Shown here: piece by piece, positions 1-8,140 of the stretch
How the letters are laid out: the number at the start of each line of letters is the position of its first letter
Numbering within the stretch: the first letter of the stretch is position 1
From: Novosphingobium sp. SG919
Lineage (GTDB): Bacteria; Pseudomonadota; Alphaproteobacteria; Sphingomonadales; Sphingomonadaceae
NCBI RefSeq assembly: GCF_012932495.1
Contig: NZ_JABCNG010000004.1
Span: 422,236 to 486,235, forward strand
Length of the DNA stretch: 64,000 nucleotides
Reading direction: 5' to 3'
Notes under the pieces: generated by a model
Told to the model about the DNA's origin: nothing
Seen by the model: the letters and a program-made list of their open reading frames with translations, nothing else
Databases searched by the model: none
Translations under genes and position numbers: made by a program

Positions 1-266
1 TCATCGTGCACGCCATTGGCAACGCCCAGCAGCGCCTCTGCCCGGATTGCCTCGAAAACCGCTTGAAATACGTAGATCAGCACGAGCATCACGAAGAGCC
101 CCACCAGGGTGGGGATGCTGCGGCTGGGCAAAACCGAGTCGTAGACCAGCATCATGTAGCCCGATCCGGCAAAGACCAGGACATTGAGCAGCAGGCTGGC
201 CACCGCCACCAGCGCGAGATTTCCGCGATACCTGCGCAGGAAAAGGCGCAGCATTTGCCGATCCAC
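1..266 (-). CDS. Type I secretion ABC transporter/permease, N-terminal part (PrtD-like)
   Basis: Partial gene that runs off the left edge; only about 88 N-terminal residues are present. The reading frame begins at a GTG preceded by a G-rich Shine-Dalgarno-like stretch, with an ATG four codons further in (at 254) as an alternative. It encodes a hydrophobic segment, then a soluble stretch containing VYDSVLPSRSIPTL and a second hydrophobic segment followed by FEAIRAEALL. This is the pattern at the start of the transmembrane domain of PrtD/LapB-type type I secretion ATPases, which export repeat-rich proteins or proteases together with a membrane-fusion protein and an outer-membrane channel. The ATPase domain lies outside the window, so the family call rests on this N-terminus alone. 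Confidence 0.7.
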   Translation of the reverse strand, partial: MDRQMLRLFLRRYRGNLALVAVASLLLNVLVFAGSGYMMLVYDSVLPSRSIPTLVGLFVMLVLIYVFQAVFEAIRAEALLGVANGVHD

Positions 267-413
267 GTTCAAACACCCCCAACAAGGCACTCAATCGCCA
301 CTGCTATAGCAGCATGCGCCAAGACCACGTTGCCAAATACTTCCGCCGCGGAACAATAGCGTTTGGAACCGCTGTGCGCGGCGGTGTGTGGAAAGGCCGG
401 CCGGGGGGTGGGT

Positions 414-1397
414 TCAGGCCATTTCGTGTTCGGCGGTGGCGCGCGCGCCCACGATCAGCATCTCGCACCATACGCCCTTGGGATCGAACATCAGGTCGAC
501 TGCTTCGAGGCCGGGCTGCGCGCGCAGCAGGTGCGAGCCCGTCCCTTCGTGCGCGGGGGGCGCCACCAGCGGGCCGCCGGTTTCCTTCCACAGCAGGTAA
601 AGCCGGTTGCCGTCTGGCGCCAGGAACCAGCGCAAGTCGACCCAGCCGGCCGGGCCGGACAGGGCGCCATGCTTGATGGCGTTGGTGCACAACTCGTGCA
701 CGGCCATGATCAGCGGAATGCAGCTTTGATCGGGCACCACGCAGGCGGTGCCGCTCAGGCGGATGCGGGATCCCAGGCTGAACGGCGCGATGGTGCGCTC
801 GATCAGTTCGGGCAGGTGGCCTTCCGCCTCTGTGCCGATGCGCAAGAGGTCGCTGGCCTTGGCCAGGCTTTCGAGCCGATCGGAAAACTCGCGGAAGAAA
901 TCCAGCGGGTTTTCGGCACGCGGGCCGCGCGCGGACAGCGCCTGGATGATGGCCAGCAGGTTGCGCGTGCGGTGGCGCAATTCGCGGTTGAACGAGTCCT
1001 GCTGGCGCGTCACCGAGTGCAACTCGCGCACGGTGGTCCGCGCCACGATCGCCATGGTCATTGCCAGCACGACGCAGCACAGGGCCAGAACCAGCGATAC
1101 CAGCAACTGCCCCGTCCACGCCATCTGCGCGAGCGGGCGGACAAACAGCATCAGGGCCAAGGCGAACGAGCCGATCACGGCCAGCGCGGCGAACCATGGT
1201 TCGAGCAGCAGCGCGGACAGCAGCACGGTGGGCCAGAACACCAGGAACGGCATCGTGCCAGGATCGGGATCTATCACCAGGCGCAGGAGCGCAGGCACGA
1301 TGGCCAGGCCGGCAGACAGCAAGGCCTGCTCGGCCAGGCTGCGCTGCTTGATCAGCGCGGCCTGCATCACACCGGAAACCCCGGTCAAGACTTTCAT
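414..1397 (-). CDS. HWE-family sensor histidine kinase, membrane bound
   Basis: 327 residues. Residues about 22-120 form four hydrophobic segments with very short loops, so there is no large periplasmic sensor domain. The H-box RELRHRTRNLLAIIQ places the phosphoacceptor at His142. The N-box HELCTNAIKHGA (234-245) and WKETGG (270-275) supply the His and W-x-E that name the HWE subfamily; GTGSHLL (285-291) is a reduced glycine box. HWE kinases are common in alphaproteobacteria and often feed the PhyR/EcfG general stress pathway or orphan regulators. No response regulator is adjacent on this strand, so the partner is unknown. It lies upstream of, and co-directional with, the secretion transporter, about 147 bases away. 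Confidence 0.85.
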   Translation of the reverse strand: MKVLTGVSGVMQAALIKQRSLAEQALLSAGLAIVPALLRLVIDPDPGTMPFLVFWPTVLLSALLLEPWFAALAVIGSFALALMLFVRPLAQMAWTGQLLVSLVLALCCVVLAMTMAIVARTTVRELHSVTRQQDSFNRELRHRTRNLLAIIQALSARGPRAENPLDFFREFSDRLESLAKASDLLRIGTEAEGHLPELIERTIAPFSLGSRIRLSGTACVVPDQSCIPLIMAVHELCTNAIKHGALSGPAGWVDLRWFLAPDGNRLYLLWKETGGPLVAPPAHEGTGSHLLRAQPGLEAVDLMFDPKGVWCEMLIVGARATAEHEMA

Positions 1398-1526
1398 TTA
1401 CGCCCCTTAAGCCCTTGCAGGATCGCGAATCCGCAGTGTCAGACCGTTTGCAAAACAGTGTTAACGGCATAGCCTGCAAACCGCAGCGCTTTTTTATCCT
1501 GGGTCAAGCGAAAGGGGTTAAATCCG

Positions 1527-1895
1527 TCAACGCGGGCGGGGCGGGGCAAGGCGCAAGGCGGCTTCTATTTCCAGCAGGCTGGCCAGGAGCGCCCGTTCTT
1601 CGGGGAGAAGGGCAACGCCATGGTTAAGGGTGGCGCGGCACAGCGCAAGCAGGCTGGCCGGATGGCGCGCCAGGTTGGCCCGGAACTCGGCCAGCGAGTG
1701 CACGTGCGCATTGGCGTCGGACTGGCCGGTGACGATCAAGGCATCTTCGGGCGATGCCGCCGCCTGGATACGCCACAGCACGCCGATGGCGCGCTCGACC
1801 ATGGCGCGCACCAGGTCTCCCGCCGCTTCTCCCGATGCGCGGGCCTTTAGCTTTTGGCGATAGCGGCGTTGCCTTTCGGCATTGGTCAGGGCCAT
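1527..1895 (-). CDS. Hypothetical protein with basic N-terminal segment
   Basis: 122 residues starting MALTNAERQRRYRQKLK; an in-frame GTG at 1940 would add 15 basic residues. The N-terminus is a highly charged Arg/Lys helix (the NAERQRRYRxxLK pattern seen at the start of many small proteobacterial proteins), followed by an alanine-rich, probably helical body. I do not recognise a function. A nucleic-acid-binding role is possible from the basic helix, but this is inference. Neither start has a good ribosome-binding site; I prefer 1895 because the coding-like composition and the family-like opening begin there. Confidence 0.6.
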   Translation of the reverse strand: MALTNAERQRRYRQKLKARASGEAAGDLVRAMVERAIGVLWRIQAAASPEDALIVTGQSDANAHVHSLAEFRANLARHPASLLALCRATLNHGVALLPEERALLASLLEIEAALRLAPPRPR

Positions 1896-2088
1896 GGCAT
1901 GCCTAGACGGGGATTTCTTGCGCTTGGAAAGCCCGGTCACGCCCTTGCGTAACCATCCCTATGCCCGTTGACCCACATGCGCTGGCCCATTTGACATGCG
2001 TCAAGGAGGGCGGGCGCAGCCTTGCTATCGTAGCATGGTGGCTTGATCCGCAACGGCGATCGGGCGGATGGGCAAGGAGGATGCAGCG

Positions 2089-2496
2089 ATGACCAATCCT
2101 GAAAGTATGGCGTTGCGGCGAGGGATCGCCGGCACGCTGTTGTTCGACGGCGAACTGGCCAGCCGGGGTTTCGAACTCAACGCGATGTGCTTTTCGTTCA
2201 ACGACAGCGCCAATCGCGCCGCGTTCCTCGCTGACGAAGAAGGCTATTGCGCGCGGTATCGCCTCACGCCCGAACAGCGCGATGCCGTGGCCCGGCGCGA
2301 TGTGCTGGGCATGATCGAGGCCGGCGGCAATGTCTATTACCTGGCCAAGCTGGCCGGGATATTCGGTCTTAACGTGCAGGATCTGGGCGCGCTGCAAACG
2401 GGCATGAGCGTGCCCGAATTCAAGCAGTACCTGATCGACCAGGGAACGGCGGCAGGCTGCGTCGCGGCGCGGCAGGATGAAGGATTGGCGGCATGA
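2089..2496 (+). CDS. ligA: Protocatechuate 4,5-dioxygenase alpha (small) subunit
   Basis: 135 residues from an ATG placed eight bases after an AAGGAGG ribosome-binding site. The sequence matches the LigA fold family: an N-terminal helical part with FNDSANRAAF, then LTPEQRDAV and the GGNVYYLAKLAGIFG segment that packs over the active site. LigA is the non-catalytic small subunit that lids the LigB active site in the extradiol cleavage of protocatechuate to 4-carboxy-2-hydroxymuconate-6-semialdehyde, the entry to the 4,5-cleavage pathway for lignin-derived aromatics. It overlaps ligB by four bases (ATGA), so the two are translationally coupled. The rest of the pathway (ligC, ligI, ligJ, ligK) is not in this window. 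Confidence 0.88.
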   Translation: MTNPESMALRRGIAGTLLFDGELASRGFELNAMCFSFNDSANRAAFLADEEGYCARYRLTPEQRDAVARRDVLGMIEAGGNVYYLAKLAGIFGLNVQDLGALQTGMSVPEFKQYLIDQGTAAGCVAARQDEGLAA

Positions 2497-3338
2497 GCGC
2501 GCAGATCATCGGCGGCTATTTCAGCAGCCACGTGCCCGGCATCGGCGGGGCAATCGCTCGGGGTGACCAGGACAAGCCCTATTGGAAGCCGTTTTTCGAT
2601 GGCTATCCCCCGGTGCGCGCGTGGCTTTCCCAGACCAGGCCCGATGTCGCCATCGTGTTCTACAACGATCACGGGCTCAACTTCTTCCTCGACGCGATGC
2701 CGACCTTTGCCGTGGGCGCGGCAGCATCCTATCCCAACGAGGACGAGGGCTGGGGCCTGCCGGTCTACAAGACGTTTCAAGGCGATCCCGGGCTTTCCTG
2801 GCACATCATCGAGGAACTGGTGGGCAGCGGGTTCGACATCACCATGTGCCAAAAGATGAAAGTGGACCATGCGCTGTCGATCCCCTTCGAACTGGCCTAT
2901 CCCGATGCCGATGCCTGGCCGGTCAAGATCGTGCCGATCGCGATCAACACGGTGCAATATCCGCTGCCCTCACCCCAGCGCTGCTATGACCTGGGCCGCG
3001 CGGTAAACCGGGCGCTGCAATCCTGGCAGGACGATACGCGCGTGGTGGTCATCGGCTCGGGCGGGTTGTCGCACCAGCTCGACGGGGCGCGGGCTGGCTT
3101 CATCAATGCCGATTACGACCGGTTCTGCCTGGATCACCTGGCCAACGATCCGCAGGCCCTGCTGCGCCATTCCACCGAGGAAGTGGCGGCCATCGCCGGG
3201 ACGCAGGGGGTGGAGATCGTCAACTGGATCGCCGCGCGCGGGGCATTGGGCGATGGCGCCCAGGCCGAAGTGACGCGCAACTATCATATCCCGATCAGCA
3301 ATACCGCCGCGGCGACGCTGGTGCTGACGCCGGCGTGA
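2493..3338 (+). CDS. ligB: Protocatechuate 4,5-dioxygenase beta (catalytic) subunit
   Basis: 281 residues, class III extradiol dioxygenase. The iron ligands of LigB can be matched: His13 in SSHVPGIG, His60 in YNDHG and the Glu in QGVEIVNW near the C-terminus. The second-sphere His is in GGLSHQL, and MKVDHALSIPFE and NYHIPISNT also fit the family. It cleaves protocatechuate or a close relative such as gallate between C4 and C5 using Fe(II). It ends soon after the HIPISNT motif and lacks the roughly 20-residue C-terminal tail I recall in Sphingobium SYK-6 LigB, so the substrate could differ. The downstream gene is convergent, so ligAB forms a two-gene operon here. Confidence 0.88.
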   Translation: MSAQIIGGYFSSHVPGIGGAIARGDQDKPYWKPFFDGYPPVRAWLSQTRPDVAIVFYNDHGLNFFLDAMPTFAVGAAASYPNEDEGWGLPVYKTFQGDPGLSWHIIEELVGSGFDITMCQKMKVDHALSIPFELAYPDADAWPVKIVPIAINTVQYPLPSPQRCYDLGRAVNRALQSWQDDTRVVVIGSGGLSHQLDGARAGFINADYDRFCLDHLANDPQALLRHSTEEVAAIAGTQGVEIVNWIAARGALGDGAQAEVTRNYHIPISNTAAATLVLTPA

Positions 3339-3382
3339 GCGTTTGCCGTTCGGTCCACGTGCCGCAGGCGTGGATCGATTGG

Positions 3383-3416
3383 CCGGCGCGTCTTCCTGGG
3401 GGGGAGGGCGCGCCGG
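3383..3416. terminator. Inverted repeat between convergent ligB and response-regulator genes
   Basis: CCGGCGCG at 3383-3390 pairs perfectly with CGCGCCGG at 3409-3416, with an 18-base G-rich loop. It sits in the 79-base gap between two genes that end towards each other, where a bidirectional terminator would be expected. There is no T-tract, so it may be Rho-assisted or only a stabilising 3' end. Confidence 0.4.
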
Positions 3417-3417
3417 T

Positions 3418-4044
3418 TCACTCTGCCAGGTCGTTCACCGCCATGAGCGCCAGTTCGGTGCGGTTCTCGATGCCCAGCTTCTGGTACATCGCGTGGAGAT
3501 AGACCTTCACGGTGCCTTCGCCGATATTGAGTTCGGCGCCGATGTCGCGATTGCGCATGCCACGTGCCACCAGCCGGGCAATGCGCCGCTCGCGCGGGTT
3601 GAGCCGGTCGAGCGGGCCCGCGCCTTCGGGATGAAGCGAAAGATCGAGCGCGCGTTGCAGCAGATCGGCGGAGATCGCACGCTCGCCGTCCTGGACCTTG
3701 TCGAGCACTTCGATCAGTTCGTCTCCCGCGCCGTCCTTGGACACGATACCTTCCACCCCGGCACGCATCACGGCCAGCAGATTGCGGTCGGTCAGCTCTG
3801 CGGTCAGCAGGACGATGCGGCGCTTGTCGCCGCGCGCGCGCAGGGTTTCGAGCACCTGCACGCCATTCATGCCGGGCATGTTGATATCGAGCAGTACGAT
3901 ATCGGGATCGTGGGTGGTGATCGCCGCCAGCGTTTCTTCGCCGCTGGCCGTGGCCGCCACCAAATGGAACTGGCTGTCACGCAGCACGGCGGCCACGCCA
4001 GCGCGGATGAAGCCGTGATCGTCTGCGACAAGAACGCTGGTCAT
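3418..4044 (-). CDS. NarL/FixJ-type response regulator
   Basis: 208 residues from the ATG that begins MTSVLVADDHG; the open frame extends further upstream but that part overlaps the kinase gene. The receiver domain (1-118) has Asp8/Asp9, phosphoacceptor Asp53 in VLLDINMPG, Thr81 and Lys103 in VSKDG. A LuxR-type HTH (about 148-205) follows, with LNPRERRIARLVARG and GEGTVKVYLHAMYQKLG. Its start lies 14 bases after the stop of the upstream sensor kinase, so the two form a two-component operon. NarL-type regulators bind DNA as dimers when phosphorylated. The target is unknown; the divergent HTH-membrane gene starting at 5955 is an obvious candidate. Confidence 0.9.
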   Translation of the reverse strand: MTSVLVADDHGFIRAGVAAVLRDSQFHLVAATASGEETLAAITTHDPDIVLLDINMPGMNGVQVLETLRARGDKRRIVLLTAELTDRNLLAVMRAGVEGIVSKDGAGDELIEVLDKVQDGERAISADLLQRALDLSLHPEGAGPLDRLNPRERRIARLVARGMRNRDIGAELNIGEGTVKVYLHAMYQKLGIENRTELALMAVNDLAE

Positions 4045-4057
4045 GCCTGGAGGCCTG

Positions 4058-5704
4058 TCATGCATAGAGGCGGATGGGCACTTCGATATCGAGACGGGCG
4101 CCCGGACGCAGGTGGTTGGTGGAATGTTCGGCAATATGCATCCGCCCGCCCAGCGCGGCTACGCGCTCGGTAATGGAGCGGGGCTGGCGCAATTGCCCGG
4201 CACGGGGAAAGCCGATGCCGTTGTCTGCGATGGTGACGGTCAGCAGCGAGCCGTCGTGATCGAGCGAGATGGACACTTCGCTGCACTGGCCATGTCGCGC
4301 TGCGTTGGCAACAGCCTCGCGCACCATTTGTCGCAATTCATAGGATAAGTGGATCGGAACCGACAGCGGGCCGATATGGGCGGCAAAGGTCACGCGGATG
4401 CGCCAGTGGGCGGACATCTCTTCGACCAGGCTGCGCAATTCCTCGGTCAGGTCGGTGGCGCGGTCTCCGTCCTCACCCCGGCGCAAGCGGTCGATCATCA
4501 CGCGCAACTGGGCCTGTTCGCGGCGCAGCGCGTCCTTCATGGCCACGATTTCGCCTTCGGGGTCCTTGCCATCGCGCAGCCGCCGGCGCAGCGCCTCGAG
4601 GCGAAACATCGTGCCCGCCAGGAACTGCACCACGCTGTCGTGCAGGTCGCGCGCCAGGGCATTGCGCACTTCGGCCACGGCCGAACTCTTTGCCAGGGTT
4701 GCCATTTCCTCGCGATCGAGTGCCAGGCCGATTTCGCGCACGAGTGCTGCCATCCAGGGCAGATCGTCCACGGCCATGGCGGGAATGCCCCAGACCAGCA
4801 GTTGCCCCTGGCTCGAAACCGAATTGAACGTGGCAATGATGCCTTCGTTCACCTCGCAGCGGACGGCCAGCGGCGCAGTGAAGGCTTCGTGCTCGATCAC
4901 CAACTGGTGTTCGGCGGCCAGGCCGATGCGGCGGCGGCGGCGCAAATCGAACAAGGTGGGGTACCCTGGCGCACCCAGTGTTTCCGACAGCAGCCCCGGA
5001 CCCTGGCGTTCGGTGGTGACGACGCCGTCACGCTCGACCAGCAGGTCGATCCACGGTTCGTCACCCCAGGCGACGGCCAGTGCCGCGCCGCGTGCGCCCA
5101 TGGTGGCGCAGGCCTGCCCCAGTGCGCCGGTCAACACGCGGTTGCGCCGGGCACCGGGCGCGCCGATCGGGTCTGGCAGCGTGACCACGCGCAAGCCGCG
5201 CTGGCGGCTGGCCAGCCACAGCATCAGCATGGATACCACCACCATGCAGATCAGCCCGCGCACGAAGCGCAGCGGATCGGGGCCGGCGCTTTCCATGGCC
5301 AGCGCCGCTGCAGGGACGATTGCCGAGAGTATGAGCCCCATGCCAGTGGCGGCCACGCCGATCGTGCCCCAGCGAACCAGCGCCACCAGCAGCAGGAACG
5401 TGCCGAACACCAGGAACGGGCCGGTCAACACGCCATGGGGTTGCTCGGTAAAATAGATGGCAGAGGCAAAGGCGATGAAATCGATGATCTGCGCAACCGG
5501 GGCCAGGCGGCAATCGAACCACCAGTCTTGCCAGGCAACGCCCGCCAGCACGATGGCCCACAGCACGTAGCCGCCCGCCAGGAGCGTGGTGAGATCGGGA
5601 TTGCGCAAGGATACGTCGGCGGCAAACACGATGCCGGCCATGAACAGGAGCGCCATCGTCATCCGGCACAAGGCGAGAACCTTGCCGCTGCGCCGCGAGA
5701 ACAT
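4058..5704 (-). CDS. HisKA_3 (NarX/DesK-type) sensor histidine kinase
   Basis: 548 residues from an ATG preceded by GGAGG. Residues about 10-168 contain about six hydrophobic segments, then a cytoplasmic linker of about 170 residues. The HisKA_3 dimerisation box ALARDLHDSVVQFLAG places phospho-His355. The N-box ELRQMVREAVANAARHG (about 456-472) and DNGIGF (494-499) form the ATP-binding site, and the C-terminus has the family's ERVAALGG segment. The membrane part resembles DesK-like multi-helix sensors rather than a periplasmic ligand-binding domain, so the signal may be in the membrane; this is inference. It is paired with the response regulator immediately downstream. Confidence 0.9.
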   Translation of the reverse strand: MFSRRSGKVLALCRMTMALLFMAGIVFAADVSLRNPDLTTLLAGGYVLWAIVLAGVAWQDWWFDCRLAPVAQIIDFIAFASAIYFTEQPHGVLTGPFLVFGTFLLLVALVRWGTIGVAATGMGLILSAIVPAAALAMESAGPDPLRFVRGLICMVVVSMLMLWLASRQRGLRVVTLPDPIGAPGARRNRVLTGALGQACATMGARGAALAVAWGDEPWIDLLVERDGVVTTERQGPGLLSETLGAPGYPTLFDLRRRRRIGLAAEHQLVIEHEAFTAPLAVRCEVNEGIIATFNSVSSQGQLLVWGIPAMAVDDLPWMAALVREIGLALDREEMATLAKSSAVAEVRNALARDLHDSVVQFLAGTMFRLEALRRRLRDGKDPEGEIVAMKDALRREQAQLRVMIDRLRRGEDGDRATDLTEELRSLVEEMSAHWRIRVTFAAHIGPLSVPIHLSYELRQMVREAVANAARHGQCSEVSISLDHDGSLLTVTIADNGIGFPRAGQLRQPRSITERVAALGGRMHIAEHSTNHLRPGARLDIEVPIRLYA

Positions 5705-5954
5705 GTGACGGACCTCCAAGCCTGCGGCCTCCCCTATATGAAAAGATATGTGGCACCCGCGCGGGATATGCAATGCGCTGCCCATGGGTGTGCTTTTGCG
5801 TTAACCATTGTTACAGAGAGTACCATGCCACCGATCACGCTTGCCGGTTCATGAACATATTGCTGATGCCCTTTCTTTATCGACTTTTGATTCGCATGCT
5901 CTCCCTTGCAGGGTGGCACATGGCCGGCACTGCCGATAGGATCGGTTGGAAACC
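5705..5954. promoter_or_regulatory. Divergent promoter region of kinase and HTH-membrane genes
   Basis: 250 bases between the two-component operon (leftward) and the HTH-TM gene (rightward). It is richer in A/T than its surroundings. It contains two short symmetric motifs: TATATGAAAAGATATGT near 5736-5752, just upstream of the kinase start, and GTTAACCATTGTTAC near 5800-5814. No convincing sigma70 -35/-10 pair stands out. Since the leftward operon encodes a NarL-type regulator, one of these may be its site; that is inference. Confidence 0.35.
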
Positions 5955-6503
5955 ATGACCATCTCGCCACTATCCGAATCTCCACTCGATGCACTCACCG
6001 CCAAGCAGCGGGAGGTTCTGGACCTGTTGATCCAGCACAAGACCTCAAAGGAGATCTCGCGGATTCTGGGGATCTCTCCCTATACGGTTGATCAGCGTAT
6101 CCTTTTGGCGCGGGGCAAGCTGCAGGTCACGTCGCGCAGCGAAGTGGCGCAGGCATATAGACTTTTGCTGGAGCGGACGGCCGCCGAAGGCCTATCCGGA
6201 AAACCCGTATATGGTTCGCCGGACGTCGCCATGCGCAATAATCCGACGCACAAGCATGAGGAAGGCAGCGATGGGGCCCAAGCCCCGACCGGGTACGGCA
6301 GCGTTGATGGGGATCACGCTGACGGCGCACCGGTCAACCAACGGGATGAGGGATATCATCGCGTCCTTCCGGAGATGTTTGACGGACCATATGGGACACT
6401 GATGCGACTGGGGGCCACGGCCCTGATCGCGATGGTCCTGATCCTCACGGTGCTGGGCGGGTTGACGATGTTTTCGCAACTGTCACGGATCGTGGATCGC
6501 TGA
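5955..6503 (+). CDS. LuxR-type HTH protein with C-terminal membrane anchor
   Basis: 182 residues. The LuxR/GerE-type helix-turn-helix is at the N-terminus (about 14-66): LTAKQREVLDLLIQHKTSK, ISRILGISPYTVDQR. A low-complexity hydrophilic linker (about 80-148) follows, then one strongly hydrophobic helix (about 149-174) ending in a short QLSRIVDR tail. There is no receiver or ligand-binding domain. It therefore looks like a transcription factor tethered to the inner membrane, perhaps freed by proteolysis or acting at the membrane. A TTG three codons earlier is possible, but the ATG has GGA upstream. It heads a run of four same-strand genes (5955-8020) of mostly unknown function and is divergent from the two-component operon. 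Confidence 0.75.
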   Translation: MTISPLSESPLDALTAKQREVLDLLIQHKTSKEISRILGISPYTVDQRILLARGKLQVTSRSEVAQAYRLLLERTAAEGLSGKPVYGSPDVAMRNNPTHKHEEGSDGAQAPTGYGSVDGDHADGAPVNQRDEGYHRVLPEMFDGPYGTLMRLGATALIAMVLILTVLGGLTMFSQLSRIVDR

Positions 6504-6569
6504 ACCGTCGATCATCCTCCGCGTCAAAACGGGGACGGCGCCCTTGGCGCCGAGTGGAGGCACATGACG

Positions 6570-6968
6570 ATGACCAGCAACAAGCACAATCAGACCCTTT
6601 CTGTTCGCGGCTCTGCCGCGATGACCCCGGCTGTCGCCCAGATGCGCGTCACCCGCGATCTGCACGAAGCCGAAGCAGCGCTCGATGAAGCGCTGATCCG
6701 CCAGGCCAACCTGCTTTCGTCGATGGTGACGGCGCGCCGCGAGGCCGGCCTGCCGCCGTTCCAGGGGCAGGATGCGCTGATGCGCCTGCTCAAGAGCCAG
6801 CAGGCGATGGTCGATGCCGGGGGCGAACTGGCGCGGGTTCATGGGCGCCTGAGCGCGATTGCCGCCGAAACCATGGGCGGGAACGACCAGTGCCCCAAGA
6901 CGGCCACCCTGGCCGATCCGGCCGACGCCGGCGATGCGGCTGCCGCAGCCCTTCCACGCGCGGCCTGA
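6570..6968 (+). CDS. Hypothetical helical protein, possible sphingomonad family
   Basis: 132 residues. An ATG six bases earlier (6564) is in frame, but GGAGG at 6556-6560 is better spaced for the one at 6570. The central part (about 20-100) is predicted helical, with regular hydrophobic spacing: VAQMRVTRDLHEAEAALDEA and RQANLLSSMVTARREAGLPP. The ends are Ala/Thr rich and probably disordered. No membrane segment, signal peptide or catalytic motif is visible. I do not recognise a named family. Its place between the membrane-anchored HTH gene and a membrane protein gene suggests a shared regulatory or structural role, but nothing in the sequence states it. Confidence 0.6.
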   Translation: MTSNKHNQTLSVRGSAAMTPAVAQMRVTRDLHEAEAALDEALIRQANLLSSMVTARREAGLPPFQGQDALMRLLKSQQAMVDAGGELARVHGRLSAIAAETMGGNDQCPKTATLADPADAGDAAAAALPRAA

Positions 6969-7005
6969 CCGGCCGTCCGCACGCGCAAGGAGGATGTGAC
7001 GCCCG

Positions 7006-7452
7006 ATGCTTTCGCTCTGGCTACCCCGCATTCTTCTGGCGTTTGCCGTGCTGTTCGCCGCCCGCAGGGGCGGCGAACCGGAACAATCGGTGGCGGCGAT
7101 CCTGCTCGCAACGTTCGCGCTTGACGTCGCCAACCACGCTATTTTCGGAGATCCCGCATGGTTCGCGGTGAACCCTGGACACCTGGTAATCGATATATGG
7201 GCGTTTATCGTCTTGCTGTGGGTGGCCTTGCGGGCCAACCGGGCATGGCCCCTGGCGGTCAGTGCGGCCCAGGCGGTGGTGCTGCTGGGCCACGCGGCCA
7301 AGCTGTGGGAACTGGCCATGGTGCGCAAGGCGTACTGGGTCATGACCCAGGTGCCGTTCACGCTGCAACTGCTGTTGCTGATCTTTGGCACCGCGGCGCA
7401 CGTGATGCGCACGCGGCGGCTGGGCGACTATCACGGCTGGCGGCTGACCTGA
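7006..7452 (+). CDS. Small multi-pass membrane protein of unknown function
   Basis: 148 residues with four or five hydrophobic helices (roughly 3-20, 27-48, 54-77, 84-104 and 112-135) and a short basic C-terminal tail (TRRLGDYHGW). There are no recognisable transporter or enzyme motifs. The ribosome-binding site AAGGAGG lies 12 bases before the ATG. The layout of short loops and even helix spacing recalls small putative membrane proteins annotated only as hypothetical in sphingomonads. It follows the hypothetical protein by 37 bases and precedes a winged-helix regulator by 34, so it is probably co-transcribed with them. Confidence 0.6.
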   Translation: MLSLWLPRILLAFAVLFAARRGGEPEQSVAAILLATFALDVANHAIFGDPAWFAVNPGHLVIDIWAFIVLLWVALRANRAWPLAVSAAQAVVLLGHAAKLWELAMVRKAYWVMTQVPFTLQLLLLIFGTAAHVMRTRRLGDYHGWRLT

Positions 7453-7486
7453 TCGCTGTGCTTCCGGGCAAGGGGAGGGCCGTGGC

Positions 7487-8020
7487 ATGACCGTGCGTTC
7501 GATGCGGGCTGCTGCCCGTCGCGGCGATGGCGCCAGGGCAATGGCATTTCCGGCAGAACCGATCGCCGTATCGGCAGTGGTGGCGCCGCAGCGCCCTGTG
7601 CTGCCGACAGCGGCGCTGGCGATGGCGCGCGAAATCTATGCCGGCCGCCGCCGGCGCGAGCGCTTCCTGGCGGCCGACCTGTTCGGCGAGCCGACCTGGG
7701 ACATCCTGCTTGATCTCTATATCGCGGCCGGCGAAGGGCGGCGCGTGCCCACCACCAGCGCGTGCATCGGCGCCAATGTGCCGCCGACCACGGCGCTGCG
7801 CTGGCTGCGCATTCTGGAAGCGCGCGCGCTGGTCGAACGCGAGGACGATGGCCGCGATGGGCGGCGCACGTTCGTGTGCCTTACCGCGCGTGGCATGGCC
7901 GCCATGACCGATCTGATGCTCAACTGGCAGACGGGCATGGGTTCGGCGGTGCAGACTGGCCGCAGCGCCGAAGCGTCCGCGCTGGCCATGCTGGATTTTC
8001 AGGACCTGGCGGCCGACTGA
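7487..8020 (+). CDS. MarR-like winged-helix regulator
   Basis: 177 residues. After a basic, disordered N-terminus of about 40 residues comes RRRRERFLAADLFGEPTWDI, then a winged helix-turn-helix: a helix with GANVPPTTALRWLRILEARA (recognition helix about 95-110) and a wing with DGRDGRRTFVCLTARG. This is the MarR-like pattern (helix, TTALRW recognition helix, L-x-R-x-x-D-x-R-D-x-R wing) without the usual C-terminal dimerisation helix of full MarR proteins. Ligand and targets are unknown. It is last in the 5955-8020 run and converges with the TonB-like gene. Confidence 0.65.
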   Translation: MTVRSMRAAARRGDGARAMAFPAEPIAVSAVVAPQRPVLPTAALAMAREIYAGRRRRERFLAADLFGEPTWDILLDLYIAAGEGRRVPTTSACIGANVPPTTALRWLRILEARALVEREDDGRDGRRTFVCLTARGMAAMTDLMLNWQTGMGSAVQTGRSAEASALAMLDFQDLAAD

Positions 8021-8140
8021 CACCAGGTTCTGGCCGGTCGGGCATCGCACCCTGGGGTGAAAAGCCCGGCCGCACGGGGATGCGGGGATAGATTCCTCGC
8101 GCCGCGCGGCCGGCAGGCAGGGTGAAGGCGTAAGGTGTCC

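Noticed and set aside
4349..5854. 501-residue plus-strand frame opposite the sensor kinase
   Set aside because: Gln/His-rich shadow of the kinase gene; no recognisable domain.
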